This document shows positions 25,152 through 33,704 of a stretch of DNA of 55,698 nt, piece by piece. Under the pieces are notes generated by a model. It had not been told where the DNA came from. It did not search any database and saw only the letters and a program-made list of their open reading frames with translations. How positions within the stretch are numbered: the stretch's first letter is position 1; each line of letters starts with the position of its first letter. Location: the NCBI GenBank assembly GCA_018335655.1, contig JAGXRX010000013.1:1-55698 (forward strand), written 5' to 3'. The position numbers were made by a program, and so were the translations under genes. The DNA is from Erysipelothrix sp. GTDB lineage: Bacteria > Bacillota_I > Bacilli_A > Erysipelotrichales > Erysipelotrichaceae.

Positions 25152-25892
25152 TTAAGCCGTCTTGTTGCGAACATAAACATGACGTGTGTTGTTATTAGGA
25201 TACTTTCGCTCATCAATATCAAATACGTTTTTTAATGCCTTAATTAAATAAGTCAACTTCATAAACCCATAGTTACGAGAGTCAAAGTCTGGATTATTTT
25301 TAATAAGATGATTCCCAACATCTCCTAAGAATGCCCATCCTTCTTCATCCGCTACATCATCAATAGCTTCAGATAAGGATTTAATGAGTTTCTCTTTAAT
25401 ATCTCCACTAAACTTACCTTTTGAAATACTTGAATTCTTGAGTTCATCTTTATTAATAACCTCAATATAAATAAACTTATCACATGCGACAATGAAAGGG
25501 TTTGGAGTTTTACTTTCTCCCATACCAATGACTCGTTTACCTGATTCTCTAATTCTAATCGCAAGTCTTGTGAAATCAGAATCTGACGATATAATACAAA
25601 ATCCATCCACATTAGTGCCAAATAGAATATCCATAGCATCAATAATCATCGCTGAGTCTGTTGAGTTTTTGCCACTCGTATATCCATACTGTTGTACTGG
25701 GGTAATGGCATGTTCAAGTAGGACTGGTTTCCATCCATTTAAATTAGGTTTTGTCCAATCTCCATAAATTCTTTTAATCATTGGTGTTCCATAACGAGCC
25801 ACCTCAGTTAATATTCCTTTAATATTCGCATACGGTACATTATCCGCATCGATGAGTACTGCTAGTCTTAAATCTTTCGTCATATCAAGCAT
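25152..25892 (-). CDS. NYN domain ribonuclease-like protein with C-terminal OST-HTH/LOTUS domain
   Basis: GGGAGGG lies 6 bases before the ATG at 25892, so the protein starts MLDMTKDLRLAVLIDADNVP (246 residues). The PIN-like NYN domain (about 1-150) keeps the acidic residues in LIDADN, STDSAMIIDAMD and ISSDSDF. The C-terminal part (about 165-245), including GWAFLGDVGNHLIKNNPDF and YGFMKLTYLIKAL, fits the OST-HTH/LOTUS domain, an RNA-binding winged helix. LabA-like NYN-LOTUS proteins are widespread but little studied in bacteria. RNA cleavage or binding is inferred from the fold. Confidence 0.87.
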   Translation of the reverse strand: MLDMTKDLRLAVLIDADNVPYANIKGILTEVARYGTPMIKRIYGDWTKPNLNGWKPVLLEHAITPVQQYGYTSGKNSTDSAMIIDAMDILFGTNVDGFCIISSDSDFTRLAIRIRESGKRVIGMGESKTPNPFIVACDKFIYIEVINKDELKNSSISKGKFSGDIKEKLIKSLSEAIDDVADEEGWAFLGDVGNHLIKNNPDFDSRNYGFMKLTYLIKALKNVFDIDERKYPNNNTRHVYVRNKTA

Positions 25893-26021
25893 TAGTATCC
25901 CTCCCTTGAACCGAGATTTCATCATATTCACAAGTAATATATAATATTTTTCTGTCTTAATGTTTCAAATTTCAAATAGTGCAATTCTCACTTCCCACAG
26001 TGAGTCAAACATACTGACAAA

Positions 26022-26059
26022 CTATGATAGAATGAAATTACAAGATAATTCTATCATAG
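26022..26059. repeat. Perfect 12-bp inverted repeat in the nagA promoter region
   Basis: CTATGATAGAAT (26022-26033) and ATTCTATCATAG (26048-26059) are perfect inverted copies with 14 bases between. The left arm contains a possible -10 box (TAGAAT); the right arm ends just before the nagA ribosome binding site. It may be a repressor operator or a 5' mRNA hairpin. A second, smaller repeat CTCACT/AGTGAG lies at 25988-26005. Confidence 0.65.
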
Positions 26060-26071
26060 AAAGAGGCCCAT

Positions 26072-27229
26072 ATGATAATTCAAAGTGAACGAGTTTGGAT
26101 TAATCAACAGTTTAATCCAGCACAACTTCATATTCATAATAAAAAAATAGTAAATATCACTTCTTATAATAGCCATCCTGTTGATCATGATTATGGTAAG
26201 CATCGAATTGTCCCGGGATTTATTGATAATCACATACATGGATCATATGGTGTAGACACAAATGATGCAGATAGTGATGGCTTAATTAATGTCATGAAAG
26301 GCTTAGTTTCTGAGGGGGTCACTTCTTTTTGTCCAACTACAGTTACTCAAAGCAAAGACGTGTTAGTTAAAGCATTAAAGAATGTTGCTAAAGTTTCACA
26401 ACAAACTATTAAAGGAGCTCAAATTGTTGGAATTCATTTAGAAGGCCCTTTTCTCAACAAGGCTTTTAAAGGAGCACAACCGGAGCAGCACATAATTCCT
26501 TCTAATGTAGATTTATTTAAAGAGTTTTATTCTGCTTCTCAAGAACTTATTAAGATTATCACCATGGCCACTGAACTTGATACAGATTTTGAGCTTACGC
26601 GCTTTTGCGTTGATCGAGGTGTTGTAGTTTCTATCGGTCATTCAAGTGCTACCTATGATGAAGCTATGATGGCGGTTGCTCATGGAGCATCTAGTATGAC
26701 TCATGTTTTCAATGGCATGAGTGGTCTACATCATCGTCAATATAATCTAGCAGGCGCAGCTCATCGAATTCAAGGGGTTTATGCTGAAATCATTGCAGAT
26801 GGTAATCACGTAGCTTGGCCAGCAATATACACACTCATGATGGCAAAAGGACCTTATCATAATATTCTTATTACTGATGCGCTAAGTGTAAAAGGAATTC
26901 CCCATGGGAATTATGAATTAGGTGAGCAAAAAATCGAAGTTAAAGAGGATGGTAGTGCTTATCTTAAAGGTACCAACACTTTGTCAGGAAGTACTTTAAG
27001 AATGAATATTGGTCTTAAAAATCTTGTTGAGTATGCCCAAGTACCTTTCCAGTATGCTTTGAATGCTGCCACAATCAATCCAGCTACACTACTTAATTTA
27101 GGACATAGAAAAGGTAAACTCGCATATAACTATGATGCAGACTTTGTTGTTCTTGATCAAGATTATGAGGTTATCGCAACTTATGTCTATGGCGAATGTG
27201 TTTACCAGAACAAGAAGGCAGTTCAATGA
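26072..27229 (+). CDS. nagA: N-acetylglucosamine-6-phosphate deacetylase
   Basis: The 385-residue amidohydrolase has VPGFIDNHIHG at the N-terminal side, the metal glutamate in GIHLEGPFLN, VSIGHSSA, SMTHVFNGMSGLHHR and the catalytic aspartate in ILITDALS. It removes acetate from GlcNAc-6-P in the cytoplasm and yields glucosamine 6-phosphate. AAGAGG precedes the ATG. It overlaps nagB by 4 bases. The acetate released and the GlcN-6-P formed link to AckA and GlmS metabolism elsewhere in the window. Confidence 0.95.
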   Translation: MIIQSERVWINQQFNPAQLHIHNKKIVNITSYNSHPVDHDYGKHRIVPGFIDNHIHGSYGVDTNDADSDGLINVMKGLVSEGVTSFCPTTVTQSKDVLVKALKNVAKVSQQTIKGAQIVGIHLEGPFLNKAFKGAQPEQHIIPSNVDLFKEFYSASQELIKIITMATELDTDFELTRFCVDRGVVVSIGHSSATYDEAMMAVAHGASSMTHVFNGMSGLHHRQYNLAGAAHRIQGVYAEIIADGNHVAWPAIYTLMMAKGPYHNILITDALSVKGIPHGNYELGEQKIEVKEDGSAYLKGTNTLSGSTLRMNIGLKNLVEYAQVPFQYALNAATINPATLLNLGHRKGKLAYNYDADFVVLDQDYEVIATYVYGECVYQNKKAVQ

Positions 27230-27951
27230 ATATAATTATTTGTCATTCAGTGCATGATGTAGCGCTGCATGCATATGAAATATTTCAAAAGCAACTCATA
27301 AAAAAGCCCAATAGTGTCCTCGGATTAGCAACAGGTTCAAGTCCAATTCTTCTTTATGAACAACTTGTTCTTGGATACCAACGTAAAGAAATAACATTTA
27401 AAGATATTATAGTCATGAATTTGGATGAGTATGTTGGACTTAGTCCTAATCATCCTCAAAGCTACGCAGCATTTATGCGCCATCATTTATTTGATCATGT
27501 CGATATAATTCTAAATAACACATTTATTCCTCATGGAATAGCCAGTGATTATGAACAAGAATGTGATTCATATAATCAACTACTTGAAAAGTATCCTCGC
27601 GATATTCAACTATTAGGGATTGGTTCAAATGGACACATTGGATTTAATGAACCACATACTCCTTTCGATAGTATCACTCATGTTGTAAGATTAAAAGAAT
27701 CAACACGCCAAGATAATGCCATTTTCTTTAATTCACTAAGTGAAGTTCCTACTCACGCACTAAGCATGGGAATACAGAATATCCTCGCAGCTAAGAAAAT
27801 AGTCTTGATTGCAATAGGCAAAAAGAAAGCAGACGCTATCTTTAATATGATTCATGGTCCTATTGATGTGTCATGTCCAGGTTCTATATTACAGATTCAT
27901 TCAGATGTAACACTCATACTCGATGAAGACGCAGCATCACTCATTCAATAA
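27226..27951 (+). CDS. nagB: Glucosamine-6-phosphate deaminase
   Basis: The ATG at 27226 overlaps the nagA stop as ATGA and has AAGAAGG upstream; it gives 241 residues. Motifs are ATGSSP, VMNLDEYVGL with the catalytic aspartate, and GIGSNGHIGFNEP. It converts GlcN-6-P to fructose 6-phosphate and ammonia, opposing GlmS. It is slightly shorter than E. coli NagB (266), which has a C-terminal allosteric segment; Bacillus-type NagB is of this length. Confidence 0.95.
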   Translation: MNIIICHSVHDVALHAYEIFQKQLIKKPNSVLGLATGSSPILLYEQLVLGYQRKEITFKDIIVMNLDEYVGLSPNHPQSYAAFMRHHLFDHVDIILNNTFIPHGIASDYEQECDSYNQLLEKYPRDIQLLGIGSNGHIGFNEPHTPFDSITHVVRLKESTRQDNAIFFNSLSEVPTHALSMGIQNILAAKKIVLIAIGKKKADAIFNMIHGPIDVSCPGSILQIHSDVTLILDEDAASLIQ

Positions 27952-27973
27952 AAAAGGGAATTAAATCCCTTTT
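27951..27973. terminator. Bidirectional terminator between nagB and the M20 gene
   Basis: AAAAGGGA/TCCCTTTT with a 6-base loop has T runs on both strands. It serves nagB on the plus strand and the convergent amidohydrolase gene on the minus strand. Confidence 0.8.
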
Positions 27974-29137
27974 CTATTGAGTTAATGCATCATATGCACA
28001 TTGTGCTAATCCACATCCAAGTGGAATCATGTTTTTATCATCCCATTCAAATGAAGGGTGATGATGAATGATATCTTTATCTTTTTTTATCCCTACATAT
28101 ATAAATGAAGAAGGTACTACTTGGGTAATAAAGGCAAAGTCTTCTCCTCCCATATTGGGTTCATCAAGATAATGAACATTGTTTTCTCCCACTATTTTCT
28201 TAAAGGAATTTGCACTGTGATGAACTGTATTCTCATCATTAATAAGTACCGGATATTTTGGTTCATAAACAAATTCAACATCTCCACCATATGCTTGAGC
28301 AATGCCTTTTGCAATTGCACCTAGTCGTTGTGGCATAAATGAGCGTACTTCTTCACTAAAGGTTCTAATAGTTCCTATAAGAACAACTTCATTAGGAATT
28401 ACATTAAAAGCACTTCCTCCATTAATTTGTCCAAAAGTAAGTACAGCTTGATCTAGTGGATTAAGATTTCTTGAAATAATCGATTGAGCATTAAGAACAA
28501 TGGCAGAAGCAATGACAATAGGATCAATGCACATATGAGGCATTGCACCATGACCTCCTTTGCCTTTTACTACAATCTTAAAGGCATCTGGAGCGGCCAT
28601 CATTGAGCCAACTTTTACTTGAATATGATTTTCTTCAAGTGATCCCCAAAGATGAGCACCAAAAGCCATATCTACTCCTTCACATACTCCAGCTTGTATC
28701 ATGGGTTTTGCACCACCAAGTGTTTCTTCTGCAGGTTGAAACATGAGTCTTACTTCTCCATGAAGTTCATCTTTCACTTCATTAAGTAACGCAGCCGCAA
28801 GGCAAAGTCCTGCAGTGTGTCCATCATGTCCACATGCATGCATTTTACCTAAAGTTTTTGAAATAAGCTCATGATTTGGGTCTTCGCTTAGTGCTAAGGC
28901 ATCCATATCTGCTCTTAACAATACTGTCTTACCTGGATACTTACCTTTAATGGTAGCAATAATCCCTGTAGTCGCAACTGATGAAACATAAGGTACTTGA
29001 ATTGAATCAAGAAATGTCATGACTTTCTGAGCTGTTTTGAATTCTTCAAACCCAAGTTCTGGTTCTTCATGAATAGCATGACGAAGTGCTTTAATGGTTG
29101 GATAATACTTTGTTGATTGATTTAAAAATGAGATCAT
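27974..29137 (-). CDS. M20D family amidohydrolase (N-acyl amino acid hydrolase-like)
   Basis: The 387-residue enzyme has the M20D set: LRADMDAL, KMHACGHDGHTAGL with two metal histidines, FQPAEETLGGA with the catalytic glutamate, and PNMGGEDFAF. The lid/dimerisation domain is in the middle (about 180-295). Relatives cleave N-acetylated or other N-acyl amino acids (hippurate, N-acetyl-diaminopimelate, indole-acetyl amino acids). AAGGAG precedes the ATG. It stands alone between two terminators. The natural substrate cannot be fixed from sequence. Confidence 0.88.
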   Translation of the reverse strand: MISFLNQSTKYYPTIKALRHAIHEEPELGFEEFKTAQKVMTFLDSIQVPYVSSVATTGIIATIKGKYPGKTVLLRADMDALALSEDPNHELISKTLGKMHACGHDGHTAGLCLAAALLNEVKDELHGEVRLMFQPAEETLGGAKPMIQAGVCEGVDMAFGAHLWGSLEENHIQVKVGSMMAAPDAFKIVVKGKGGHGAMPHMCIDPIVIASAIVLNAQSIISRNLNPLDQAVLTFGQINGGSAFNVIPNEVVLIGTIRTFSEEVRSFMPQRLGAIAKGIAQAYGGDVEFVYEPKYPVLINDENTVHHSANSFKKIVGENNVHYLDEPNMGGEDFAFITQVVPSSFIYVGIKKDKDIIHHHPSFEWDDKNMIPLGCGLAQCAYDALTQ

Positions 29138-29170
29138 TGATATTCTCCTTGCGAAATATTATACACCAAA

Positions 29171-29200
29171 AGAAAAAGAAAATAAGGCTTTCGCCTTATT
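29171..29200 (-). terminator. Terminator of the queuosine-precursor transporter gene
   Basis: AATAAGGC-GAAA-GCCTTATT with a GAAA tetraloop and a T-rich tail; the gene's stop codon is in the stem. Confidence 0.85.
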
Positions 29201-29885
29201 CAACAATATTGAGTGGAGTAATCTTCTTCGCAATATAAACAAATGGTGTATCAAGAAAGGCAATGATTGCTTTTAGGATATAAGTTGTAAACATAATCTG
29301 TATCAAATTATATGGAGTACCAATAAATGCGATTAGCACAAATATTGAAGTATCAATGGCTTGAGAGATAAGTGTTGATCCATTGTTTCTTAACCATAAC
29401 ATGTTGTCTTGGGGAAACTTAGACTTAATCCATCCATATAAGCGAATATCAATGGACTGTGACACAAAGTATGCAACAAGGCTTCCTAACACAATGCGTA
29501 TTGAGAAACCAAAGATAAGTTTAAATGAATCATTAACGAGTAATGCAAAATCATCATTCAAAGGAATAAAGAATAATGCAAGGTTCATTGTAATTAAGAA
29601 AACAATGATTGAGAAAAACCCAATGTATACCGATCCTTGTGCTGTTTTCTTTCCATACTTCTCTACAAGAATGTCAGTCGCAAGAAAAATCGAACCATAA
29701 AGTGTATTACCAAGGGTTGCTTGCAAAGAAAAAAGTTCAATACCTTGAAGGACCTGAATATTAGCAAGTACTGATGCAACTGCAATCCATACAAGTAATC
29801 CAAGTTTTCCAAACATCTTATAAGCAATCATCACTAAGATAAAGTGAATAAATAAGAATCCTAAACCAAATAATTCGTTGTACAT
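29196..29885 (-). CDS. VUT family queuosine precursor transporter (YhhQ-like)
   Basis: The 229-residue protein has about six membrane segments and the family block ANIQVLQGIELF...TLGNTLYGSIFLATDILVEKYGKK, plus QAIDTSIFVLIAF. YhhQ-family proteins import preQ0/preQ1 or related bases for tRNA queuosine. The promoter TTGTTT-17-TATAAT gives a leader too short for a preQ1 riboswitch, and I see none. No other queuosine gene is in the window, which fits a salvage lifestyle. Confidence 0.88.
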   Translation of the reverse strand: MYNELFGLGFLFIHFILVMIAYKMFGKLGLLVWIAVASVLANIQVLQGIELFSLQATLGNTLYGSIFLATDILVEKYGKKTAQGSVYIGFFSIIVFLITMNLALFFIPLNDDFALLVNDSFKLIFGFSIRIVLGSLVAYFVSQSIDIRLYGWIKSKFPQDNMLWLRNNGSTLISQAIDTSIFVLIAFIGTPYNLIQIMFTTYILKAIIAFLDTPFVYIAKKITPLNIVE

Positions 29886-29910
29886 AATCTACCCCTTTAA
29901 GTTCGCATGA

Positions 29911-29939
29911 ATTATAACGCATGTACTCATTAAAAACAA
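29911..29939 (-). promoter_or_regulatory. Promoter of the queuosine-precursor transporter gene
   Basis: On the minus strand TTGTTT (29934-29939) and a perfect TATAAT (29911-29916) are 17 bases apart; GGGG of the ribosome binding site follows. Confidence 0.65.
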
Positions 29940-30008
29940 TAATTGTCTTGTGTATGTGATTAGATTAAAGTACACTTATACCATTTAATCAGTAAGGAAA
30001 TACTCTCT

Positions 30009-31331
30009 ATGAATCGTCCTATACAAGCATTAACTTCCGTCTTATCTTTTCCTACCATTTCATACTCTCAAAGAAACCTCATGAATGATGAAGTATTTAT
30101 TGGATGCGTTAATGCATTGAAGACGCATTATCCTCTAACTTTTACTCAAGCTTCAATTACTACATTTCATAAACATACTTATCTTTTTCATCTAAAAGGA
30201 TTGGATAATTCTTTTCCTTTAGGACTAATGGGACACTATGATGTCGTTCCTATCTCAAACACATGGACTGTTCCTGCTTTTCAAGGTGTCATTGTGGATG
30301 ATTACATTTATGGTCGTGGGGCTTTAGATATGAAAGGTCATTTAGTATCTGTATTTGAAGCGGTAGAAAGACATTTGGAAATAGGAAAACCTTTTAAACA
30401 AGATCTCTACATCATGATGGGTCATAATGAAGAATGTGGAAGTGATGAACCTGATTCAGGTGCAGAAGCAATGATGTTGTATCTTAAAGAAAAAGGAATA
30501 AAACTTCATCTTGTGATTGATGAAGGTGGTGATGTCCTGGATGGTAAAAGACTTCATGTGAATGAAGACATTCATGTGATTGGGATTGGAGAAAAAGGAT
30601 ACTTGGATGTGAAAGCACTTGTTAAGGATGCTGGTGGGCATTCCTCTACTCCACCTCCTATGAGCGCTTTAGTAGAACCAATGAAGCTCGGTGTTTATGT
30701 TGAGACTCATAAGTTTAAGCCGCATCTTAATGAGGCCACAGAATCAATGCTAAAGCGTTGTGCGCCATATGCAGCGTTTCCATATTCACTTATTTATCGC
30801 TTTCCAACTCTCTTTAAACCTTTTGTGTTTCAGTCGCTACTTAGTGATCGTAAGCTTGCTGCTCATGTGAGAACAACAGCTGTAACAACCATGGCTCAAG
30901 GATCTTCTTCAATGAATGTCTTACCTCAAGTTGGTTGGATTAATTTAAACATTCGTATTGCACCACATCAAAGTGGAAAAGATATCATTGATTACTTAAA
31001 TAAAGTTAAAGGTTCAAGAGTACAACTTAAATATGATTTTGCGAATGAACCGACACCAATATCTCGTTTAGATGATGGAGTGTTTGAAGAAGTTGTTGAA
31101 TGCTTTCAAACTATTTATCCACATATGAAGCTAGTAGTTCCTGCATTAATGATTGCGGCAACAGATGCTCGTTATATGCATGATATAAGTGAACATGTGT
31201 TTCGTTGTTGTCCATTTGATAGTATGAAAGAAGATAAACATACAGTACATGCAGATGATGAGCGACTGTCATTGATTTCTTTTGAAAAAGGAATATCCTT
31301 CTTTTCTAAAATATTAGAGAAGTTTGTATAG
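30009..31331 (+). CDS. M20/M25/M40 family metallopeptidase (ArgE/DapE/CPS-like)
   Basis: The 440-residue protein has the M20A motifs GLMGHYDVVP, DDYIYGRGALDMKG, MMGHNEECG with the catalytic glutamate pair, and a late AATDARYM and HTVHADDE. The dimerisation domain is in the middle. Similarity is to the carboxypeptidase S/acylase branch, so it is likely a dipeptidase or aminoacylase in the cytoplasm. It is not related closely in sequence to the M20D gene at 27974. AAGGAAA precedes the ATG. Confidence 0.87.
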   Translation: MNRPIQALTSVLSFPTISYSQRNLMNDEVFIGCVNALKTHYPLTFTQASITTFHKHTYLFHLKGLDNSFPLGLMGHYDVVPISNTWTVPAFQGVIVDDYIYGRGALDMKGHLVSVFEAVERHLEIGKPFKQDLYIMMGHNEECGSDEPDSGAEAMMLYLKEKGIKLHLVIDEGGDVLDGKRLHVNEDIHVIGIGEKGYLDVKALVKDAGGHSSTPPPMSALVEPMKLGVYVETHKFKPHLNEATESMLKRCAPYAAFPYSLIYRFPTLFKPFVFQSLLSDRKLAAHVRTTAVTTMAQGSSSMNVLPQVGWINLNIRIAPHQSGKDIIDYLNKVKGSRVQLKYDFANEPTPISRLDDGVFEEVVECFQTIYPHMKLVVPALMIAATDARYMHDISEHVFRCCPFDSMKEDKHTVHADDERLSLISFEKGISFFSKILEKFV

Positions 31332-31407
31332 TATATTTCTTTTATTTAAGTATTGTTTTCATATACAATAATCTTAAGAATTGATCTATCCAATTCATGG
31401 AGGTCTT

Positions 31408-31677
31408 ATGCCTATTCCTATTATTGTTAGCTTTATCATCGGAGGATTAGTATTTGGTGTCTTCTATTTGATTAATTTAAAGTATAAGTTTGACTATGTC
31501 TTTGGTGTCTATGGTTTAGCAATCTTTGTCTTAGGGTTCTTCATTATGATGTACGTTCCTGATCCTACTAATTCATTTGCATCACTTGGATATCTTATTA
31601 TGTTGATACTTTCTGTATTCGCACTTTTAGGATATATAACGACATGGGTTCTTGTTAAGCGAGTATTCAAGAAATAG
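31408..31677 (+). CDS. Small three-helix membrane protein, YesK-like (copy 1)
   Basis: GGAGG lies 4 bases before the ATG at 31408, giving 89 residues, MPIPIIVSFIIGGLVFG onward. Three hydrophobic segments (about 3-23, 32-52, 60-82) and a basic end KRVFKK are seen. It shares a pattern with the next gene: F-x-PDP/DPDY, FA-x-xGY, then a last helix ending TW-V-R/K. Function unknown; the resemblance to the B. subtilis YesK family is from memory of its size and pattern. Confidence 0.65.
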   Translation: MPIPIIVSFIIGGLVFGVFYLINLKYKFDYVFGVYGLAIFVLGFFIMMYVPDPTNSFASLGYLIMLILSVFALLGYITTWVLVKRVFKK

Positions 31678-31701
31678 TATAATATTTAGTAGAATAATGA
31701 A

Positions 31702-31750
31702 AAAAAGATTGCGATCAGAGATAATTATTGGTCGTAATCTTTTTATTTTA
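31702..31750 (+). terminator. Terminator after the first small membrane protein
   Basis: AAAAAGATTGCGA (31702-31714) pairs with TCGTAATCTTTTT (31732-31744), with one G-U pair and a 17-base loop, then more T. Confidence 0.7.
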
Positions 31751-31854
31751 TGTAGAAATATGTCTAAATCCATGGCAAATCACCCTAAAATGCCATTATT
31801 TTGATAAATAATGCATCATTTTCACAAATTAATAACATTTTTGTATTAAATGTC

Positions 31855-31882
31855 TTGACTGTATTATTAAATATGATACAAT
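31855..31882 (+). promoter_or_regulatory. Promoter of the small membrane protein pair
   Basis: TTGACT (31855-31860) and TACAAT (31877-31882) are 16 bases apart. The transcript would start near 31889 with a 5' hairpin AAAGGAT/ATCCTTT (31891-31911) right before the GGAGG site. Such a hairpin could protect the 5' end. Confidence 0.6.
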
Positions 31883-31925
31883 TCGTGTATAAAGGATTAT
31901 AAATATCCTTTAGCGGAGGTCCACA

Positions 31926-32201
31926 ATGGAATTATTACTTCCTTTATCAGTTAGTGGTCTTGTAGGAGCAATGCTCTTTGGACTAAACAATCTTCTAAAC
32001 AAACGCTTCCAACTCAGCTTAATGAGTGGAGTTATTGTCATCAGTTCTGTAATTATATTCTTCTATATTATGACGTTTACGTTTGATCCAGATTATGTCT
32101 TTGCGAAGATTGGATATACTAAAATGGTAATTTTCTCAATAGCTGCATTATTTGCATATAGTGTAACCTGGCTTGTCGTAAGACGCACCAATAGAGGTTA
32201 A
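31926..32201 (+). CDS. Small three-helix membrane protein, YesK-like (copy 2)
   Basis: The 91-residue protein follows GGAGG at 6 bases. Three membrane segments (about 3-22, 33-53, 63-84) and a basic tail RRTNRG match copy 1 in layout and in several positions: L-NL, FTFDPDY/YVPDP, FAKIGY/FASLGY, TWLVVRR/TWVLVKR. These are paralogues by eye. It is co-transcribed with the next gene, 15 bases away. Function unknown. Confidence 0.7.
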   Translation: MELLLPLSVSGLVGAMLFGLNNLLNKRFQLSLMSGVIVISSVIIFFYIMTFTFDPDYVFAKIGYTKMVIFSIAALFAYSVTWLVVRRTNRG

Positions 32202-32216
32202 GAAAGGAGTATATAT

Positions 32217-32498
32217 ATGGAAGCAATTTTAAGAGTTCTTGGCATGGCATTATTGGTAGGTTTTGGAACTGCATTCATGGTATACATAGTTTCTCGTTTT
32301 AAATTAAGTAAACTAATATGGGGAGCGTATGTCTTACTTGCACTTTCTGTATTATCTGCTTTATGGGCATTTTTCGGCCCTAATACTAGTGGATGGGATG
32401 ATCTTATATACATTATTTATGCAATGGTTCTTGGAGCAGCAGGTGTTTTATATCTAATTGGTTTATGGATATTCACTGCACTTCGTAAGAAACGCTAA
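32217..32498 (+). CDS. Small three-helix membrane protein, YesK-like (copy 3)
   Basis: The 93-residue protein has AAGGAG 7 bases before its ATG. It also has three membrane segments and a basic end (ALRKKR), with FGPNTSGWDDLIYIIY between helices two and three in place of DPDYVFAKIGY. It is more distant from copies 1 and 2 but keeps the plan. A strong terminator follows. Function unknown. Confidence 0.7.
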   Translation: MEAILRVLGMALLVGFGTAFMVYIVSRFKLSKLIWGAYVLLALSVLSALWAFFGPNTSGWDDLIYIIYAMVLGAAGVLYLIGLWIFTALRKKR

Positions 32499-32504
32499 AA
32501 ACAC

Positions 32505-32540
32505 AAGCTCACCATCGACTAAGATGGTGAGCTTTTCTTT
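32505..32540. terminator. Bidirectional terminator
   Basis: AAGCTCACCATC/GATGGTGAGCTT is a perfect 12-bp stem with a 6-base loop and T-rich tail; it ends the small membrane protein transcript and meets the convergent esterase gene. Confidence 0.88.
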
Positions 32541-33439
32541 TATACTTCTTTATTGATAATCTCGACTATTTCATTTAAAACATCTTTTGATTCTTTGAAA
32601 GGAAAAAGTATGAAGTCATGGATCATCATGTTTCCAACTTTAAGATTAAATGAAACTCCTTGTGAATGTGCTTTTTCTTTTAAAGTTAGTGCCTGAGGTA
32701 AGAATATTTCATGACTTCCTACATAAACATGAATATTTCCAATATCCTCTAATGAATCACCCATTCTAAATCCATGACTACTTGATTCGTTCATCCACAT
32801 GATTCCTATCTGTTTTAATCCTTCATGACTAAGAATTGGATCTTTCTTTTCAAGTTTCACATCAACATGTTTCATCGACAAATCACACCAAGGTGAGAAA
32901 AGGAATAGATGCTCTACAGGTTTTTTGTGTTTATCTCTTAATAACTTAGCAAGTGATAATGCTAACCATCCTCCTGCAGAATCTCCCATGAGGATTATCT
33001 TATGATTAAGATTGTCTTTGATTATTTTCTCAAGATAAGACTCAAGTTGTGACAGACAATGAACTTCATTTGAGTGTGGAAGTCTTGGATATAGTGGAAA
33101 TATAATCGTTGAATTTGTGTGTTGTGCAATTGTGTCTACTAAACTGAAGTGCTGTGGTAAAGCTTGATTGATGAATGCTCCCCCATGAAGATAGAAGATT
33201 AACGTATCATGATGAGATTGTTCGTTGATATGGTAGACAGTCATTTCATTAAACATCTTCTTAGAAAGACTAGATCTTAGTTTGTTTGTTTGTATTGATT
33301 CAATATCAAGTTGTGGTGCCTTTTGTTCATGTTTTATGTACATTAAAACAGTATTAAGATTCTTAAAGCGAAGCTTAATCCCTGTAAGTCTTAGCATAGT
33401 ATGAAAAAGTGAGTTAAGTATTTTGCTTGTAAAGGTCAT
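32540..33439 (-). CDS. Alpha/beta hydrolase of the hormone-sensitive lipase (esterase) family
   Basis: ATG 33439 with AAGGA upstream gives 299 residues (MTFTSKILNSLFHTM); the frame extends further but without a ribosome binding site. The HSL motifs are FYLHGGAF for the oxyanion hole and LMGDSAGGWL for the nucleophile. The acid and histidine are likely in GSHEIF and MMIHDFILF. Members hydrolyse short acyl esters. It is flanked by terminators and probably monocistronic. Confidence 0.87.
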   Translation of the reverse strand: MTFTSKILNSLFHTMLRLTGIKLRFKNLNTVLMYIKHEQKAPQLDIESIQTNKLRSSLSKKMFNEMTVYHINEQSHHDTLIFYLHGGAFINQALPQHFSLVDTIAQHTNSTIIFPLYPRLPHSNEVHCLSQLESYLEKIIKDNLNHKIILMGDSAGGWLALSLAKLLRDKHKKPVEHLFLFSPWCDLSMKHVDVKLEKKDPILSHEGLKQIGIMWMNESSSHGFRMGDSLEDIGNIHVYVGSHEIFLPQALTLKEKAHSQGVSFNLKVGNMMIHDFILFPFKESKDVLNEIVEIINKEV

Positions 33440-33562
33440 AGTGTGTTCCTTGTCTAATATATCGTAACATAGTTTAAAACAATGCTTATATAGAAACTTT
33501 CTACTTAAATAATTTTTTACAATCAAGTAATCTCAAACGATTTTTGACATGTGACATAATGA

Positions 33563-33595
33563 ATAAAAATAAAAACTCATTTCCTAGGAAATGAG
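33563..33595 (-). terminator. Terminator of tRNA-Leu
   Basis: CTCATTTC-CTAG-GAAATGAG stem-loop with TTTTTATTTTTATT on the minus strand, 16 bases after the tRNA. Confidence 0.85.
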
Positions 33596-33610
33596 CCTTA
33601 ATGAGTCATT

Positions 33611-33693
33611 TGGTGCACCAGATGGGACTCGAACCCATACGGTCTCCCACACGCCCCTCAAGCGTGCGCGTCTGCCAATTCCGCCACTGGTGC
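33611..33693 (-). tRNA. tRNA-Leu (anticodon GAG)
   Basis: The 83-nt minus-strand sequence has acceptor GCACCAG/CTGGTGC, D arm, an anticodon stem CACGC/GCGTG around TTGAGGG (anticodon GAG), and a long variable arm (class II), then T stem TGGGT/ATCCCA-type pairing around TTCGAGT. CCA is encoded. GAG reads CUC and CUU leucine codons. Confidence 0.93.
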
Positions 33694-33704
33694 AGTGCTT
33701 ATAA

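Noticed and set aside
29886-29945. preQ1 riboswitch before the queuosine-precursor transporter
   Set aside because: The leader after the mapped -10 box is only about 20 bases and shows no preQ1 aptamer motifs.
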